From Candidatus Hydrogenedentota bacterium (lineage in GTDB: Bacteria; Hydrogenedentota; Hydrogenedentia; Hydrogenedentales; SLHB01), in the NCBI GenBank assembly GCA_016215105.1, contig JACRLJ010000028.1:1-64000 (forward strand): a DNA stretch of 64,000 nucleotides. Direction: 5' to 3'. The position numbers and the translations under genes are program-made. Positions 1-8,805 of the stretch are shown piece after piece. The notes under the pieces are model-generated. The model was not told the origin of the DNA and made no database searches. It saw only the letters and a list, made by a program, of their open reading frames with translations. Position 1 is the first letter of the stretch; every line of letters starts with the position of its first letter.

Positions 1-190
1 AACCGTTCGTGATCCACGTCTCTTCCCGCGGAACGCTGCTCAGGCCGTATGCAGGAATGGCGGCTAGCGCCACGATTAGGCTTAGCCCCAGCGTCCAAGC
101 GCTTCCCAGTAACAATGCAAAGGAACCGCGAATCTTCCCCAGCGCAAGTGCGCTTCGCATTTTCCCCGCGGCTTTGGCTGTCCGTTCCAT
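1..190 (-). CDS. Partial membrane-anchored protein, N-terminus only
   Basis: An open frame of 63 codons starts at an ATG at 190 on the minus strand and runs off the left edge without a stop. The start is supported by a purine-rich GAAGGGG about 8 bases upstream. The N-terminus is basic (MERTAKAAGKMR), followed by a hydrophobic stretch at about residues 24-48 (ending VALAAIPAYG), so it looks like a signal anchor or first transmembrane helix. The visible part is too short to name a family. Between this start and the sigma-54 activator gene ending at 721 lie about 530 bases that hold only inverted and direct repeats. Confidence 0.6.
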   Translation of the reverse strand, partial: MERTAKAAGKMRSALALGKIRGSFALLLGSAWTLGLSLIVALAAIPAYGLSSVPREETWITNG

Positions 191-461
191 CGCTCGATCC
201 CCTTCTCTGCCCTCACACAAGGTGAGGATAAGAATCTCGTCCCACACCAACCGGCTCGTACCCGCTCGACCTGTTCCACCTTCCCGCCGATAGAAAGACG
301 CGGCGCAATCTAGGTCGATCCAAAAGCACTGCTGGCAAGCGGTAAAGCAAGAAGCGAGCCACTGCCGTTTTCGACACTGGACGGGCGCCCTAACCGGCGA
401 AATGGAGGATAGTTACGACGGGCATTTGGTGATTGACGACGCAGGATTGCGCGTACCAGAT

Positions 462-498
462 TCCGAAAATCGGACAATTCTTTTGTCCGGTTTTCGGA
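462..498. repeat. Hairpin-forming inverted repeat, 16-bp arms
   Basis: Left arm 462-477 and right arm 483-498 are complementary apart from one G-T position, with a 5-base loop. The core reads TCGGACAA / TTGTCCGG. It lies downstream of the minus-strand activator gene (end 721) and upstream of the truncated gene at the left edge. There is no T-run on either side, so it is either a weak terminator or a protein-binding site. Confidence 0.6.
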
Positions 499-599
499 CA
501 AAGCCGTTGGGTTCCCTAATGGAATCCGCGCTTCTGGCATAGCCCCTATTGATCGGAGGCCGCGTCGGCATATACCCGGCTTCGTGGCCACAGGACTTT

Positions 600-701
600 G
601 CCGGCTGGAAGCCGGCGTTACGGTGGCGCGGATATTACGCGGTGCGGCGCACGCGCGTTGGCGGGGCCGGCTGGAAGCCGGCGTTACGGGGGCGCGGATA
701 T
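600..701. repeat. Pair of 36-bp direct repeats
   Basis: The segment 600-635 recurs almost exactly at 666-701, a period of 66 bases. Each copy contains the self-complementary core CCGGCTGGAAGCCGG. The pair sits directly downstream of the activator gene's stop codon and does not encode a plausible peptide. Confidence 0.7.
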
Positions 702-720
702 GGGATCCTGACGGACGCGC

Positions 721-2565
721 CTAGTACGGAATCTTGTACAGGGTGAGTTTTTCGTAGAGGGTGCTGCGCGCAATTTGGAGCGCCGTGGCGGTCTTTCCAA
801 TTCGCCTGCCGCATCGCCGCAACACGTCCTCGATATGGCGTTTCTCGGCGTCGGCCAAAGTTAGCGACGCCGTCAAGGCGACGGCGTCATACTCGGGCTC
901 GTCGCGTTCGCGGACGTCCTCGACGGTGATCATGGCGCCTCGCGCGCAGGCGATCGCGCGCAAAATGTTATTGCGGAGTCCACGGATGTTTCCTCGCCAC
1001 GGCTGGGTCTGAAGATACTCGAGCGCTTCCGGAGCAAAACCGGTCAACGGCCGTTTGGCTCGCGGGCGGCCCAGCTTGAAGAAGTGCTCCGCAAGAAGCG
1101 GAATATCGGAAGGATGTTCGCGCAGCGGCGGGATCGTGATCTCGTAACCCGCAAGCCGGTAGTAAAGGTCTTCGCGAAATGAGCCGTCCTCAACGCCGGC
1201 CTTCAGGTTCTTGTTTGTCGCGGCGACGATTCGCAAGGCGACACGCCGCTCCTGCTGGCCGCCTACGGGACGGTAGGTCCCGCTCTCGACTACGCGCAGG
1301 ATCCTCGCCTGGTTGTCGAGACTCAGATCGCCCACTTCGTCGAGAAATAGCGTCCCTCCATCGGCTTCGGCCAGCAATCCCGGTGAACTGCCGGACGCGC
1401 CAGTAAACGCGCCTTTGACATAGCCGAAGAGTTCGCTTTCGAGCAGTTCACGCGGTATCGCGGCGCAGTTGACTATGACGAGCGGCCGATCGGAGCGCCC
1501 CGAATGCGCGTGCAGCAGGTGCGCGGCCAATTCTTTCCCTGTTCCGGTTTCGCCGGTAATGAGAACGTGGAGGTCGGAACGCGCCGCGACACCGATCTCA
1601 TGGCGGACGCGGGCCATAGCGCGGCTGGCGCCCACGATTTCCATCGAATCGCCAACTTGCGACCGCAGGCGCTCGTTCTCGCGCCGGAGCAACTCGCCGT
1701 GTTCCAAGGCGGTGATAAGAGGCGCCAAGGTGTGTCCCAGTAGAACCAGAAATCCTAAGGTGGCCTCGGGAAACCTGCCCGGCGCCGGAACGGTCCGCAG
1801 CGCCAGCACCGCAACAGCCCGTCCCGCAACCAAGAGGGGAACGACGAAGGTGATGGTTTGAGCCTGCCCGTCACCTCCCTGGGGAGTTGCCGTTACCAGG
1901 AAACCGCGATGATCCGTCGCTATGTTGCCCATCATGTTCATCGGCGGCATGTCGTCCGTGGTGGAAAACACTAATCCGCCGCTAAGCGTTACACGCCCGT
2001 CATCCTGCGTACGCACGATCCACAGGTCAAACGTCTCGAAACTCTCATGAAACCTGCGCTCCAATCGCATCAGAAGATCGTCGAGGTGGCCGGCCTGAGT
2101 AAGGTCGCTTATCATTTCATATAGACGGATCAGTTCGGCGACTGAAGGGGAGCGCTCGAGCCGCCAAATCGTCTTGGGGTCGTTCTCCAAGAAGAACGGT
2201 TCGCCATCACCTTCTGTGGGGAAAGCATCCGATGGTATGTCGCCATCGGCGCCCGAACCGGGCCACGCGGTCTGGACGTCGTCAGTGACGAGAAACACGG
2301 TGCTTCCAACCGCAATTTCATCGCCCAAACCGACGATCATCTCCTTTTCGGGCTTTCCATTGACCAAGGCGGGATTGCTGCTTTCCAGGTCAACAAACCA
2401 GAACTGCCCATCACGCAGCTCAATCCGAAAATGACGGCGCGATGCGAAACGTTCCTTCAGGGACACATCACACGTAGCGCTGCGCCCGACCAGGAGTCCC
2501 TGATCGCCAAAAGGCCAAACCTGGCCTTTGAGCGGTCCCGTGACCGCGGCAAGTTGGAAAGCCAT
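721..2565 (-). CDS. Sigma-54-dependent activator with FHA and GAF-like domains
   Basis: A 614-residue transcription activator for RNA polymerase with sigma-54. Residues 1-95 form an FHA phosphopeptide-binding domain ([14 protein letters not shown]). About 140-290 is a GAF-like sensor segment. The AAA+ domain follows with Walker A GETGTGKE (338-345), the sigma-54 contact loop GAFTGA (385-390) and Walker [10 protein letters not shown] (404-412). The C-terminus is a Fis-type helix-turn-helix ([17 protein letters not shown]). Replacement of the usual response-regulator receiver by FHA suggests control by Ser/Thr phosphorylation; a Ser/Thr kinase gene lies 8 kb away, but a link is only inference. 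The start has GGAGAGGG upstream. No clear -24/-12 promoter was found in the window, so the targets are unknown. Confidence 0.93.
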   Translation of the reverse strand: MAFQLAAVTGPLKGQVWPFGDQGLLVGRSATCDVSLKERFASRRHFRIELRDGQFWFVDLESSNPALVNGKPEKEMIVGLGDEIAVGSTVFLVTDDVQTAWPGSGADGDIPSDAFPTEGDGEPFFLENDPKTIWRLERSPSVAELIRLYEMISDLTQAGHLDDLLMRLERRFHESFETFDLWIVRTQDDGRVTLSGGLVFSTTDDMPPMNMMGNIATDHRGFLVTATPQGGDGQAQTITFVVPLLVAGRAVAVLALRTVPAPGRFPEATLGFLVLLGHTLAPLITALEHGELLRRENERLRSQVGDSMEIVGASRAMARVRHEIGVAARSDLHVLITGETGTGKELAAHLLHAHSGRSDRPLVIVNCAAIPRELLESELFGYVKGAFTGASGSSPGLLAEADGGTLFLDEVGDLSLDNQARILRVVESGTYRPVGGQQERRVALRIVAATNKNLKAGVEDGSFREDLYYRLAGYEITIPPLREHPSDIPLLAEHFFKLGRPRAKRPLTGFAPEALEYLQTQPWRGNIRGLRNNILRAIACARGAMITVEDVRERDEPEYDAVALTASLTLADAEKRHIEDVLRRCGRRIGKTATALQIARSTLYEKLTLYKIPY

Positions 2566-2691
2566 AGAGCCGCCCTCTCCGCGCGACTCACCTATCGCGA
2601 GCCGTGTCTACCCACTTCCAGGTTTCGCAGAACCGTGTCGCAAACAAACCAAAAACACGGCGCCACGCGTTGATCGGGATTCCCGCCTAGA

Positions 2692-2778
2692 GGCGCGGCC
2701 AGAAAGCCTCCTTCTACCGAGACCCCACAAAAGCGAGCGCTGGTGTTAGACAACTCTCAGATGCTTTCTGGCCGCGCC
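2692..2778. repeat. 87-bp element with perfect 16-bp terminal inverted repeats
   Basis: Arms at 2692-2707 and 2763-2778 (GGCGCGGCCAGAAAGC and its complement) are perfect and enclose 55 bases with no open frame. It sits in the 514-base divergent gap between the activator gene and the phosphoesterase lipoprotein gene, which otherwise holds no convincing gene. The layout recalls a miniature mobile element or a long hairpin in a shared regulatory region. Confidence 0.55.
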
Positions 2779-3079
2779 GCGTCATAAAGCTGACTCTCTG
2801 GCCGGATTCCTAGAACCATCGTTAGCCAGAAATAGAAACTACCAATTCCAATCGTACAGTCCATACCCAATGCTGTCAAGATGAATTCCCGCGGACAATC
2901 AGTGGCGCGAACGAGCGCTCAATCGAAGACCAGGCAAGCGGCTGGCGTTCATTGCGCGGACCGGCGGCGGCGGCGCATAATTGAGTTGTCCCGGAGGACA
3001 AAGCGGCGCGGGTGCGCCGCTCGATATTTATCCGTCAGTCCCGTTTTCGCTTCGCGGCAAAACCAGTAGGGTGCGAGCT

Positions 3080-5875
3080 ATGAAACAGCTTTTTTGTGTG
3101 TCTTCGAGTTTCCGTTTGGCGTTATGCGCCACGATGATAGCGGCGCTGGCGGGGTGCGCCTCGCTGTCCGGGCAAACCGCGACGCGCAACACGATCATGC
3201 GGGCGCCGGCGGGCGAACGCTACGTGGAACTGAATCCGGACGGAACGACCGTGCTTCCGAATGGGCGCCTGATCACTCCGGCGGGGAAGAGTTACCGGAT
3301 TCATCCGCATCCCTACGGCATGACGCTGAGCCCCGACGGGCGCTGGCTGGTCACGGCGAACAGCGGCCACCCCATTTGTATCTCGATCCTCGACCTGGCT
3401 CAGCAGCCCGATCCCGCCATCTACCAAATACCCGAGAAGCTCGACAAGCGCGAGGGCGTGCTCGAAGCGGTGTACATGGGACTGGCGATAGACGCCAAGA
3501 ACGAAGTGGTGTACGCCGCGGGCGGGCGCGACTGGAGCGTGATGGCGTTCGATCTCAAGACGCGCCAGCGCATCTTCCGTTTGGGCTGCGAACATACCGC
3601 GGACGGTGTGACGTATGAGCACGGGTACGTGAGCGATATGCGCTTGTCGCCCGACGGAACGACCTTGTACGCGATGGATCAGTCCAACTTCCGCATGTTG
3701 ATCATTGACGTGGCCGGGCGCAAAGTGTTGCGCTCGATTCCGGTGGGCCGGTACCCGTTTGGGTTGGCGCTCTCGACAGACGGCAGGCGGGCGTTCGTGG
3801 CGAACGTGGGGATGTTCGAGTACTCGCTTATCCGCGATACCGCCGGCAAAGAGGGCAAGATGGATTTCCCGCCGTTCGGCGTGCCGTCGAAGGAGGCCGA
3901 AGAAGGCGTCACCGTAGACGGTCTCGTCGCCAAGGGTCTCGGCAGCATGAACGATATTAACGGCATGTCGGTGTTTACCGTCGATATCTCCGAGCGCGGC
4001 AAGGAACACGTCATCGAGAAGACGAAAACGGGACATCTTGTAGGCGAAAAGCTGGAGGACTTCCCGGCGGTGGGCGGAAGCAGCCCGAATTCGCTCGTGG
4101 TAACGGAAAAGTATGTGTACGTGTCGAACGGCAGCAACGATAGTCTTACCGTGATCGACGCCAAGACGGGGAAGCGTGTGCGGGACATTAATCTGTCGCT
4201 GGGGGCGCCGTTTGATCGGTTGCGCGGCATGATTCCATTTGGATTGGCGCTGGCGCCGAATCACCAGACGCTGTACGTCGCGGAGGCGGGCATTAACGCC
4301 GTGGGCGTGGTGCGGCTGACGGATCACAAGGTGCTCGGGCACATCCCGACGGCGTGGTTCCCAAGCCGCTTGGCGGTGTCGCCGGACGGCAAAACGCTGT
4401 ATGTCGCCAACGCGAAAGGCATGGGCGCGGGACCGAGCACGGGTCCGGGCCACAAGGAGGGCGACCCGACGGGCGTGGGCGATCTAATGCGCGGCTACGT
4501 GTCGATCATTCCGATCCCAGGGTCGCAGAACGAACTCGCGGCGATGACGGAGAAGGTGCGCAATAACAACGTGACGTTGGCGGCGCTGAATACAGACTCG
4601 CGGCCCGAGGGCTTTCCCGTGCCCGCCGCGCCGCGCCAATGGAAGAGTCCGATCAAGCACATCATTTACGTAACGAAAGAAAACCGCACCTACGACGAGG
4701 TGTTTGGCGCGCTACCCAACGGGCGCGGTGACGGGCAGGTGTGCCGGCTCGGACGGCCGGTTACCGTATTCAGCAAGGACAATTCGCGCAAGGTCGAGGG
4801 CGTGACCGTCATGCCGAACCACATCACGCTCGCCAAACGCTTCGCGATTGGCGACAACTTCTACTGCGACTCGGATCACTCGGTGGACGGCCACCGCTGG
4901 CTCGTGGACACCTATCCGAACGAATTCATGGAAGCCAAGATCGGCGAGGACACCAAAGGAAACGGGCCGGGAAAGTTTGCCTTCATCGGGTCGTCGGGCG
5001 CGATTTATCCCGAAGACTACAACGAAGCGGGTTCCATGTGGGAGCATTTCGAGCGGGGTCACGTCACGTTTCGCAATTACGGTCTTGGCTTCGAGTTTTG
5101 GCCCGGCGACGAAGAACAGTCATACCGGTACACCGGCATCAAGCTGCCGGTAAATTATCCCATGCCGAAAGTGCTGTTCGACAACACGTCACGCAAATTC
5201 GCGACGTTCAACATGGCTGTGCCGGATCAATTCCGCATCGACCAGTTCGAGATCGAATTCAAAGAGCGGTGGCTGTCCGGTAAGGAGCCGCTGCCGCAGT
5301 TGATCACCATGATGCTTCCGAACGACCACGGTTCGGGCGAACGTCCGGCCGATGGCTATCCGTTTTGGGCGTCGTATATGAGCGATAACGACCTGGCCCT
5401 GGGGCGGCTGGTCGAGATGATCAGCCATAGCCCGTTCTGGAAAGACACCGCGATCTTCGTGACCGAAGACGATGCGCAGGGGTTTGTGGACACGGTGGAC
5501 GCGCACCGCTCGGTCTGCATGGTCATTAGTCCCTATGCGAAGAAGAACCACATTTCCCACACGCACAGCAGCATCGCCAGCATCATCAAGACGATGTTTC
5601 TCGTGCTCGGTTTGGCGCCGCTGAATCAGTACGACGGATTTGCCTCGGACTTGTCGGACATGTTTACCGAAAAGCCCGACAACGCCGCGCCGTATAACGC
5701 CCTGCCCGTGAACAAGGAGATCTTCGATCCGCAGAAAGCGCTGACGCCCTTCGACGCAAACTTTAACTGGAAGGCCTTGGCGGAGTCTCCCGTCATCGAC
5801 GACGAGCAGTACCTGGAGAACGACGAGTACGGGTTCCATGCGGAACTCAATCCGAACGAGATTCGCGCGAAGTAG
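3080..5875 (+). CDS. YncE-like beta-propeller / phosphoesterase lipoprotein
   Basis: A 931-residue two-part exported protein. The start at 3080 gives a lipoprotein signal ending in the lipobox LAGC, so the mature protein should be membrane-anchored outside the cytoplasm. About residues 60-480 contain repeated SPDG-type beta-propeller blades (LSPDGRWLVTANSG, VSPDGKTLYVANAKG) of the YVTN/YncE kind. The C-terminal half is an alkaline-phosphatase-superfamily phosphoesterase, with HIIYVTKENRTYDEVFG, CDSDHSVDGHRW and the metal-site region VTEDDAQGFVDTVDAHRS. This matches the family annotated as bifunctional YncE/alkaline phosphatase family protein; the substrate is unknown. An in-frame upstream ATG at 2981 would lose the signal peptide at the N-terminus, so it was not chosen. 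It stands alone on the plus strand. Confidence 0.88.
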   Translation: MKQLFCVSSSFRLALCATMIAALAGCASLSGQTATRNTIMRAPAGERYVELNPDGTTVLPNGRLITPAGKSYRIHPHPYGMTLSPDGRWLVTANSGHPICISILDLAQQPDPAIYQIPEKLDKREGVLEAVYMGLAIDAKNEVVYAAGGRDWSVMAFDLKTRQRIFRLGCEHTADGVTYEHGYVSDMRLSPDGTTLYAMDQSNFRMLIIDVAGRKVLRSIPVGRYPFGLALSTDGRRAFVANVGMFEYSLIRDTAGKEGKMDFPPFGVPSKEAEEGVTVDGLVAKGLGSMNDINGMSVFTVDISERGKEHVIEKTKTGHLVGEKLEDFPAVGGSSPNSLVVTEKYVYVSNGSNDSLTVIDAKTGKRVRDINLSLGAPFDRLRGMIPFGLALAPNHQTLYVAEAGINAVGVVRLTDHKVLGHIPTAWFPSRLAVSPDGKTLYVANAKGMGAGPSTGPGHKEGDPTGVGDLMRGYVSIIPIPGSQNELAAMTEKVRNNNVTLAALNTDSRPEGFPVPAAPRQWKSPIKHIIYVTKENRTYDEVFGALPNGRGDGQVCRLGRPVTVFSKDNSRKVEGVTVMPNHITLAKRFAIGDNFYCDSDHSVDGHRWLVDTYPNEFMEAKIGEDTKGNGPGKFAFIGSSGAIYPEDYNEAGSMWEHFERGHVTFRNYGLGFEFWPGDEEQSYRYTGIKLPVNYPMPKVLFDNTSRKFATFNMAVPDQFRIDQFEIEFKERWLSGKEPLPQLITMMLPNDHGSGERPADGYPFWASYMSDNDLALGRLVEMISHSPFWKDTAIFVTEDDAQGFVDTVDAHRSVCMVISPYAKKNHISHTHSSIASIIKTMFLVLGLAPLNQYDGFASDLSDMFTEKPDNAAPYNALPVNKEIFDPQKALTPFDANFNWKALAESPVIDDEQYLENDEYGFHAELNPNEIRAK

Positions 5876-5920
5876 CGTTTTCCGTACGCTGGTCTTGGAA
5901 TGCGCTGTGTCTGGTTCGGC

Positions 5921-6499
5921 CTACCCCGCTTGGTCGGGGTACTTGGCGGTGACAGCGGCGTAGAACTCCTTGATGGTCTGCATGTCCGCGTCCAGGTCGC
6001 CGGTGGGGGAAAACAATGGTCCGAAGCCGCCGGCCTTTCGCTTGTAGTCCAAGTACACTAGCGCGACCGGCGCGTTTGCGCCCACAGCGATGTGGTAGAA
6101 CCCTTTTTTCCAAGCGACCACCTTCTTGCGCGTGCCTTCGGGGGCGAGCGCCAACACAAACCGTTCGTGCGCATCAAAGGCCTGAATGTATTGGCTGACG
6201 ACGCTTACCGATTTGCCGCGATCGATCGGAACGCCGCCGAACCAGCGAAAAAGGCCGTGGAATGGCCAACGGAACAGTGTGTGCTTGCCGAACCACCGCG
6301 CGTTGACCCGAAGCACGAACGCCATGGCGAGCAGGATCACGAAGTCCCAGTTACTGGTATGCGGCGCCACGATGGCGACGTACTTGGGGACATCCGGAGT
6401 CTGGCCTTCGACGCGAAAACCCATGATCTTTAGAAAGGCGAGCGCAATCCCGCGCAAGACGGGCCGCACGACGGGCGTATCGAATACGGTGTATTTCAT
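5921..6499 (-). CDS. PlsC-like 1-acylglycerol-3-phosphate acyltransferase family protein
   Basis: A 192-residue member of the lysophospholipid acyltransferase superfamily. The catalytic HX4D motif is visible as HTSNWD, followed by hydrophobic VILLAMAFVLR; a second conserved block reads GGVPIDRGKS and a third LALAPEGTRKK (the usual EGTR). The protein is at the short end for PlsC, as in the YihG-like or MSMEG-type small acyltransferases, so the substrate may not be lysophosphatidate. I use the ATG at 6499 rather than the GTG at 6532 because the protein then begins directly with MKYTVFDTP. It lies 46 bases after the polysaccharide-lyase-like gene on the same strand and may be cotranscribed. Confidence 0.85.
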   Translation of the reverse strand: MKYTVFDTPVVRPVLRGIALAFLKIMGFRVEGQTPDVPKYVAIVAPHTSNWDFVILLAMAFVLRVNARWFGKHTLFRWPFHGLFRWFGGVPIDRGKSVSVVSQYIQAFDAHERFVLALAPEGTRKKVVAWKKGFYHIAVGANAPVALVYLDYKRKAGGFGPLFSPTGDLDADMQTIKEFYAAVTAKYPDQAG

Positions 6500-6545
6500 T
6501 TGACGGCGCTTTCGGCGCGCGCGGAGTTCCACTGGAAGCGCGAAC

Positions 6546-7298
6546 TCATTGTTTCATAATACTTATCTCGTCAATGTACACCCAGTTCTCGGTATTGATA
6601 TCCGGATGACGGTATTGGCCGAGTTTGAAGTAGTGCTGAAACGCGTTAAACATATTCGGACCATGAGCGGCGAATGCGGGAGCGGCGCTATCGTCAAGAT
6701 ATAGCGATGCGCTTCCATCCGCTCCTTGCGACCAGTGGATTTCCATGCGGATGCGAAGCCACTGACCCCGCGAAAGCGGGACGAGCCCGATTGGGGTAAG
6801 GGAGCTCACGCCGTACTGAAACAGGAGGTAGTCCGCAGCGTTCTTCATGCCATATCCCAAGAGCAGCGCGGGTGAATGCGAGGGAAAGCCGTTCCAGGTC
6901 TCACCGTTGTTCGGATTGGGTTGATCGTGCCATTGCGCCATCACCCACCAACGGTTGGCGGGCGCGTCCGAGGGAAATACTTCGGGCAGCATGACCTTCC
7001 AGCTATAGCAGACGCTATCGCCGGGAGAATACGGATAGTCAATCGAGATTTCGGCGCGCTTGCCGCTGTTCACCTTGGGCTGATGGGGATACACGCGCAA
7101 CCCCACATAAGGGTTGGTCCCATCAACCAAAGCGATCGCGCTTGTGTTCGCCACTTCGAGCTCCGCGTACTTGCCCAATTCCGGTTGCACGATAAGCGCG
7201 TCAATGTACGTCCTGGCCTGTTCGCGAGTTGGCTGCGCCAGATCAGCGCACGAAGTTGCTAGCAACAAGCTTCCGAGGACACAATAGGCTTGTCTCAT
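6546..7298 (-). CDS. Lipoprotein resembling heparin-lyase-like polysaccharide lyases
   Basis: A 250-residue exported protein. Beginning at the ATG at 7298 it has a short lipoprotein signal (MRQAYCVLGSLLLATSC). The body has the jelly-roll signature of the polysaccharide lyase family that includes heparin lyase I: WWVMAQWHDQP, then LRIRMEIHWSQ and a late YHPDINTENWVYIDEI-like strand (here YRHPDINTENW). Such proteins cut uronic-acid-containing glycans or act as their binding modules. Catalytic residues cannot be assigned by eye, so lyase activity is uncertain. The longer reading from 7379 overlaps the upstream gene and lacks a signal at its start. It follows the 212-residue hypothetical gene by 58 bases. 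Confidence 0.65.
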   Translation of the reverse strand: MRQAYCVLGSLLLATSCADLAQPTREQARTYIDALIVQPELGKYAELEVANTSAIALVDGTNPYVGLRVYPHQPKVNSGKRAEISIDYPYSPGDSVCYSWKVMLPEVFPSDAPANRWWVMAQWHDQPNPNNGETWNGFPSHSPALLLGYGMKNAADYLLFQYGVSSLTPIGLVPLSRGQWLRIRMEIHWSQGADGSASLYLDDSAAPAFAAHGPNMFNAFQHYFKLGQYRHPDINTENWVYIDEISIMKQ

Positions 7299-7356
7299 CA
7301 GTGCATTCCCAAGGTGTCTTGCAAAGAAGTCGAAAGATCCACGCAAGCCGCCGCGC

Positions 7357-7995
7357 TCACTCCACATCCGGCGCGACACTCGTTTCCACGACGGCAGGCC
7401 GGGCCGAAGGCGGGGCTTCCATGGGAAACGCGAACTCCATCTGCTGGTAGCGGATCAGGCGGTAGCGCTTGAGCAGACGCAGCGTTTGCAGCGTCTGCGA
7501 GCCGGTGTATGCGCTGTTCACGTTGAGCGCGCTGAGCATGTCTTGCAGGATTGTTGGAAACTCGAGGATGTGGCCGATGCCCGCTTCGCCGAGCAGTTGC
7601 AGCGCGCGCGCACGGGGCTCGGGACTCTGCGGCAGCTCGGAGATCACCAGGATCGTCGTGAACGGGCGGCCGTCGAAAATGCCGCCGGCGACCGCCAGCC
7701 CTTCCTCTTTGACGAATTCTGACAGCACAGGATTGTTCTCGATGACGGAAGGATAGAACCGATCCGCGTGCCACGCGCGGACCTCGACGACAGCGCGCGC
7801 CAGAGTCCGCACTTGGTTGGCGGTGAGCACGAAGTCCAAGTCTCGCGGGAAGGTCACTTGGCTATTTTCGACGTAGAGGCGAACGCTATGATCGCCGACA
7901 GGCTGCCTGAACGCGTCCTGCTGCCAATGGGTCAAGACCCGAAACAGATTCAGTTCAAAGAACTCGCGGACCAGTTGCAGGTTGACGTCGCTCAT
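7357..7995 (-). CDS. Conserved-looking hypothetical protein, 212 aa
   Basis: I do not recognise this family. The protein is soluble, mixed alpha/beta, with no signal peptide or membrane helix; it has an acidic-hydrophobic N-terminus (MSDVNLQLVREFFELNLFRV) and a low-complexity Pro/Ala tail. Its ATG overlaps the stop of the upstream TPR gene (ATGA arrangement at 7993-7997), so the two are likely translationally coupled and may act together. It is the third gene of the aroB-TPR-hypothetical operon. The phrase GGIFDGRPFTTILVISELP suggests a central beta sheet, but no function should be read from it. Confidence 0.75.
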   Translation of the reverse strand: MSDVNLQLVREFFELNLFRVLTHWQQDAFRQPVGDHSVRLYVENSQVTFPRDLDFVLTANQVRTLARAVVEVRAWHADRFYPSVIENNPVLSEFVKEEGLAVAGGIFDGRPFTTILVISELPQSPEPRARALQLLGEAGIGHILEFPTILQDMLSALNVNSAYTGSQTLQTLRLLKRYRLIRYQQMEFAFPMEAPPSARPAVVETSVAPDVE

Positions 7996-8792
7996 CAGAG
8001 ATTCTTCAGGGCCTGTCCTAGTTTATGCGTTGGGTCCAGTTTAAGGATGCGTTCACCGAGATCGCGGGCGCGCTCGGGCTTATTCAGGCGCAGGATATCG
8101 ATAAGGGTAAAGTTCTCGCCATAGGCCGTATACGCCTTCTGGGGATCGCAACGCTGCTCCGCGCCGAGGTAATGCTCGAGCGCGGACGAGAATTGGTCCT
8201 GAGCGAAACTGACTTCGCCGCGCAGGTAGAACCCCTCGGGCTGGTTCGGGCTCAAGTCCGCAGCTTTCTCGATAAGCACGGCGGCGTCCTGGAGTGATCG
8301 CTGCGACAACTCGATGTTGCCGGCGAGTTTCGCCGCGCGGCCCAGGATATAGAGCGCCGCGAAGTTCGGCCCCGTGCCGTTCAACGCGATTTGCGCCTCG
8401 GCCATGGCGGCCGGCCAGCGTCCTTCGCTGAAACAGACATGCGCCAAGCCAATGTGTGCGCGCCCGTTGCTCGGGTCCAGCGTTATCACCTGTTCATATT
8501 GGTCGCGGGCTTGCTGCGTAAGGCCCAGGGCCAGCAGCGCGGCGCCCAAGTCCAAGCGAAACGGAACTTGCATGGGTTTGAGGCTGACCACTTTTTTGAG
8601 GATTTCGACGGAGCGTTTGCCGTCACCCAGCCGGGAGTAACAGCGGCCCAACTGGTGATACGCCGCAAGAAAGGACGGGTCGAGCTGGACGGCCTTTTCG
8701 AGGTGCTGAATGGCATGCTTGAGATCCCCCTTCATGCTGGCCGTCAGCCCCTCGTCATAGTAGCTTTCCGCGTTATCGCCGCCAAAGGTCAT
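7995..8792 (-). CDS. Tetratricopeptide repeat protein
   Basis: A 265-residue protein made almost wholly of TPR helix pairs: AESYYDEGLTASMKGDLKHA, AAYHQLGRCYSRLGDGKRS, LDLGAALLALGLTQQARDQ and GRAHIGLAHVCFSEGRWPA. TPR proteins are scaffolds for protein contacts; no enzyme domain is present. The start at 8792 is preferred because AAAGGAAG lies about 8 bases upstream and the TPR begins there; the longer frame to 8894 would overlap aroB and encode an arginine-rich shadow. It starts 13 bases after aroB and its stop overlaps the start of the hypothetical protein at 7995. Confidence 0.88.
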   Translation of the reverse strand: MTFGGDNAESYYDEGLTASMKGDLKHAIQHLEKAVQLDPSFLAAYHQLGRCYSRLGDGKRSVEILKKVVSLKPMQVPFRLDLGAALLALGLTQQARDQYEQVITLDPSNGRAHIGLAHVCFSEGRWPAAMAEAQIALNGTGPNFAALYILGRAAKLAGNIELSQRSLQDAAVLIEKAADLSPNQPEGFYLRGEVSFAQDQFSSALEHYLGAEQRCDPQKAYTAYGENFTLIDILRLNKPERARDLGERILKLDPTHKLGQALKNL

Positions 8793-8805
8793 CGTGTGCT
8801 TCCTT

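Noticed and set aside
3122-4453. 443-codon open frame on the minus strand opposite the phosphoesterase lipoprotein
   Set aside because: It is the antisense shadow of a strongly supported protein; the peptide is Arg/His-rich with no domain, as expected in GC-rich DNA.
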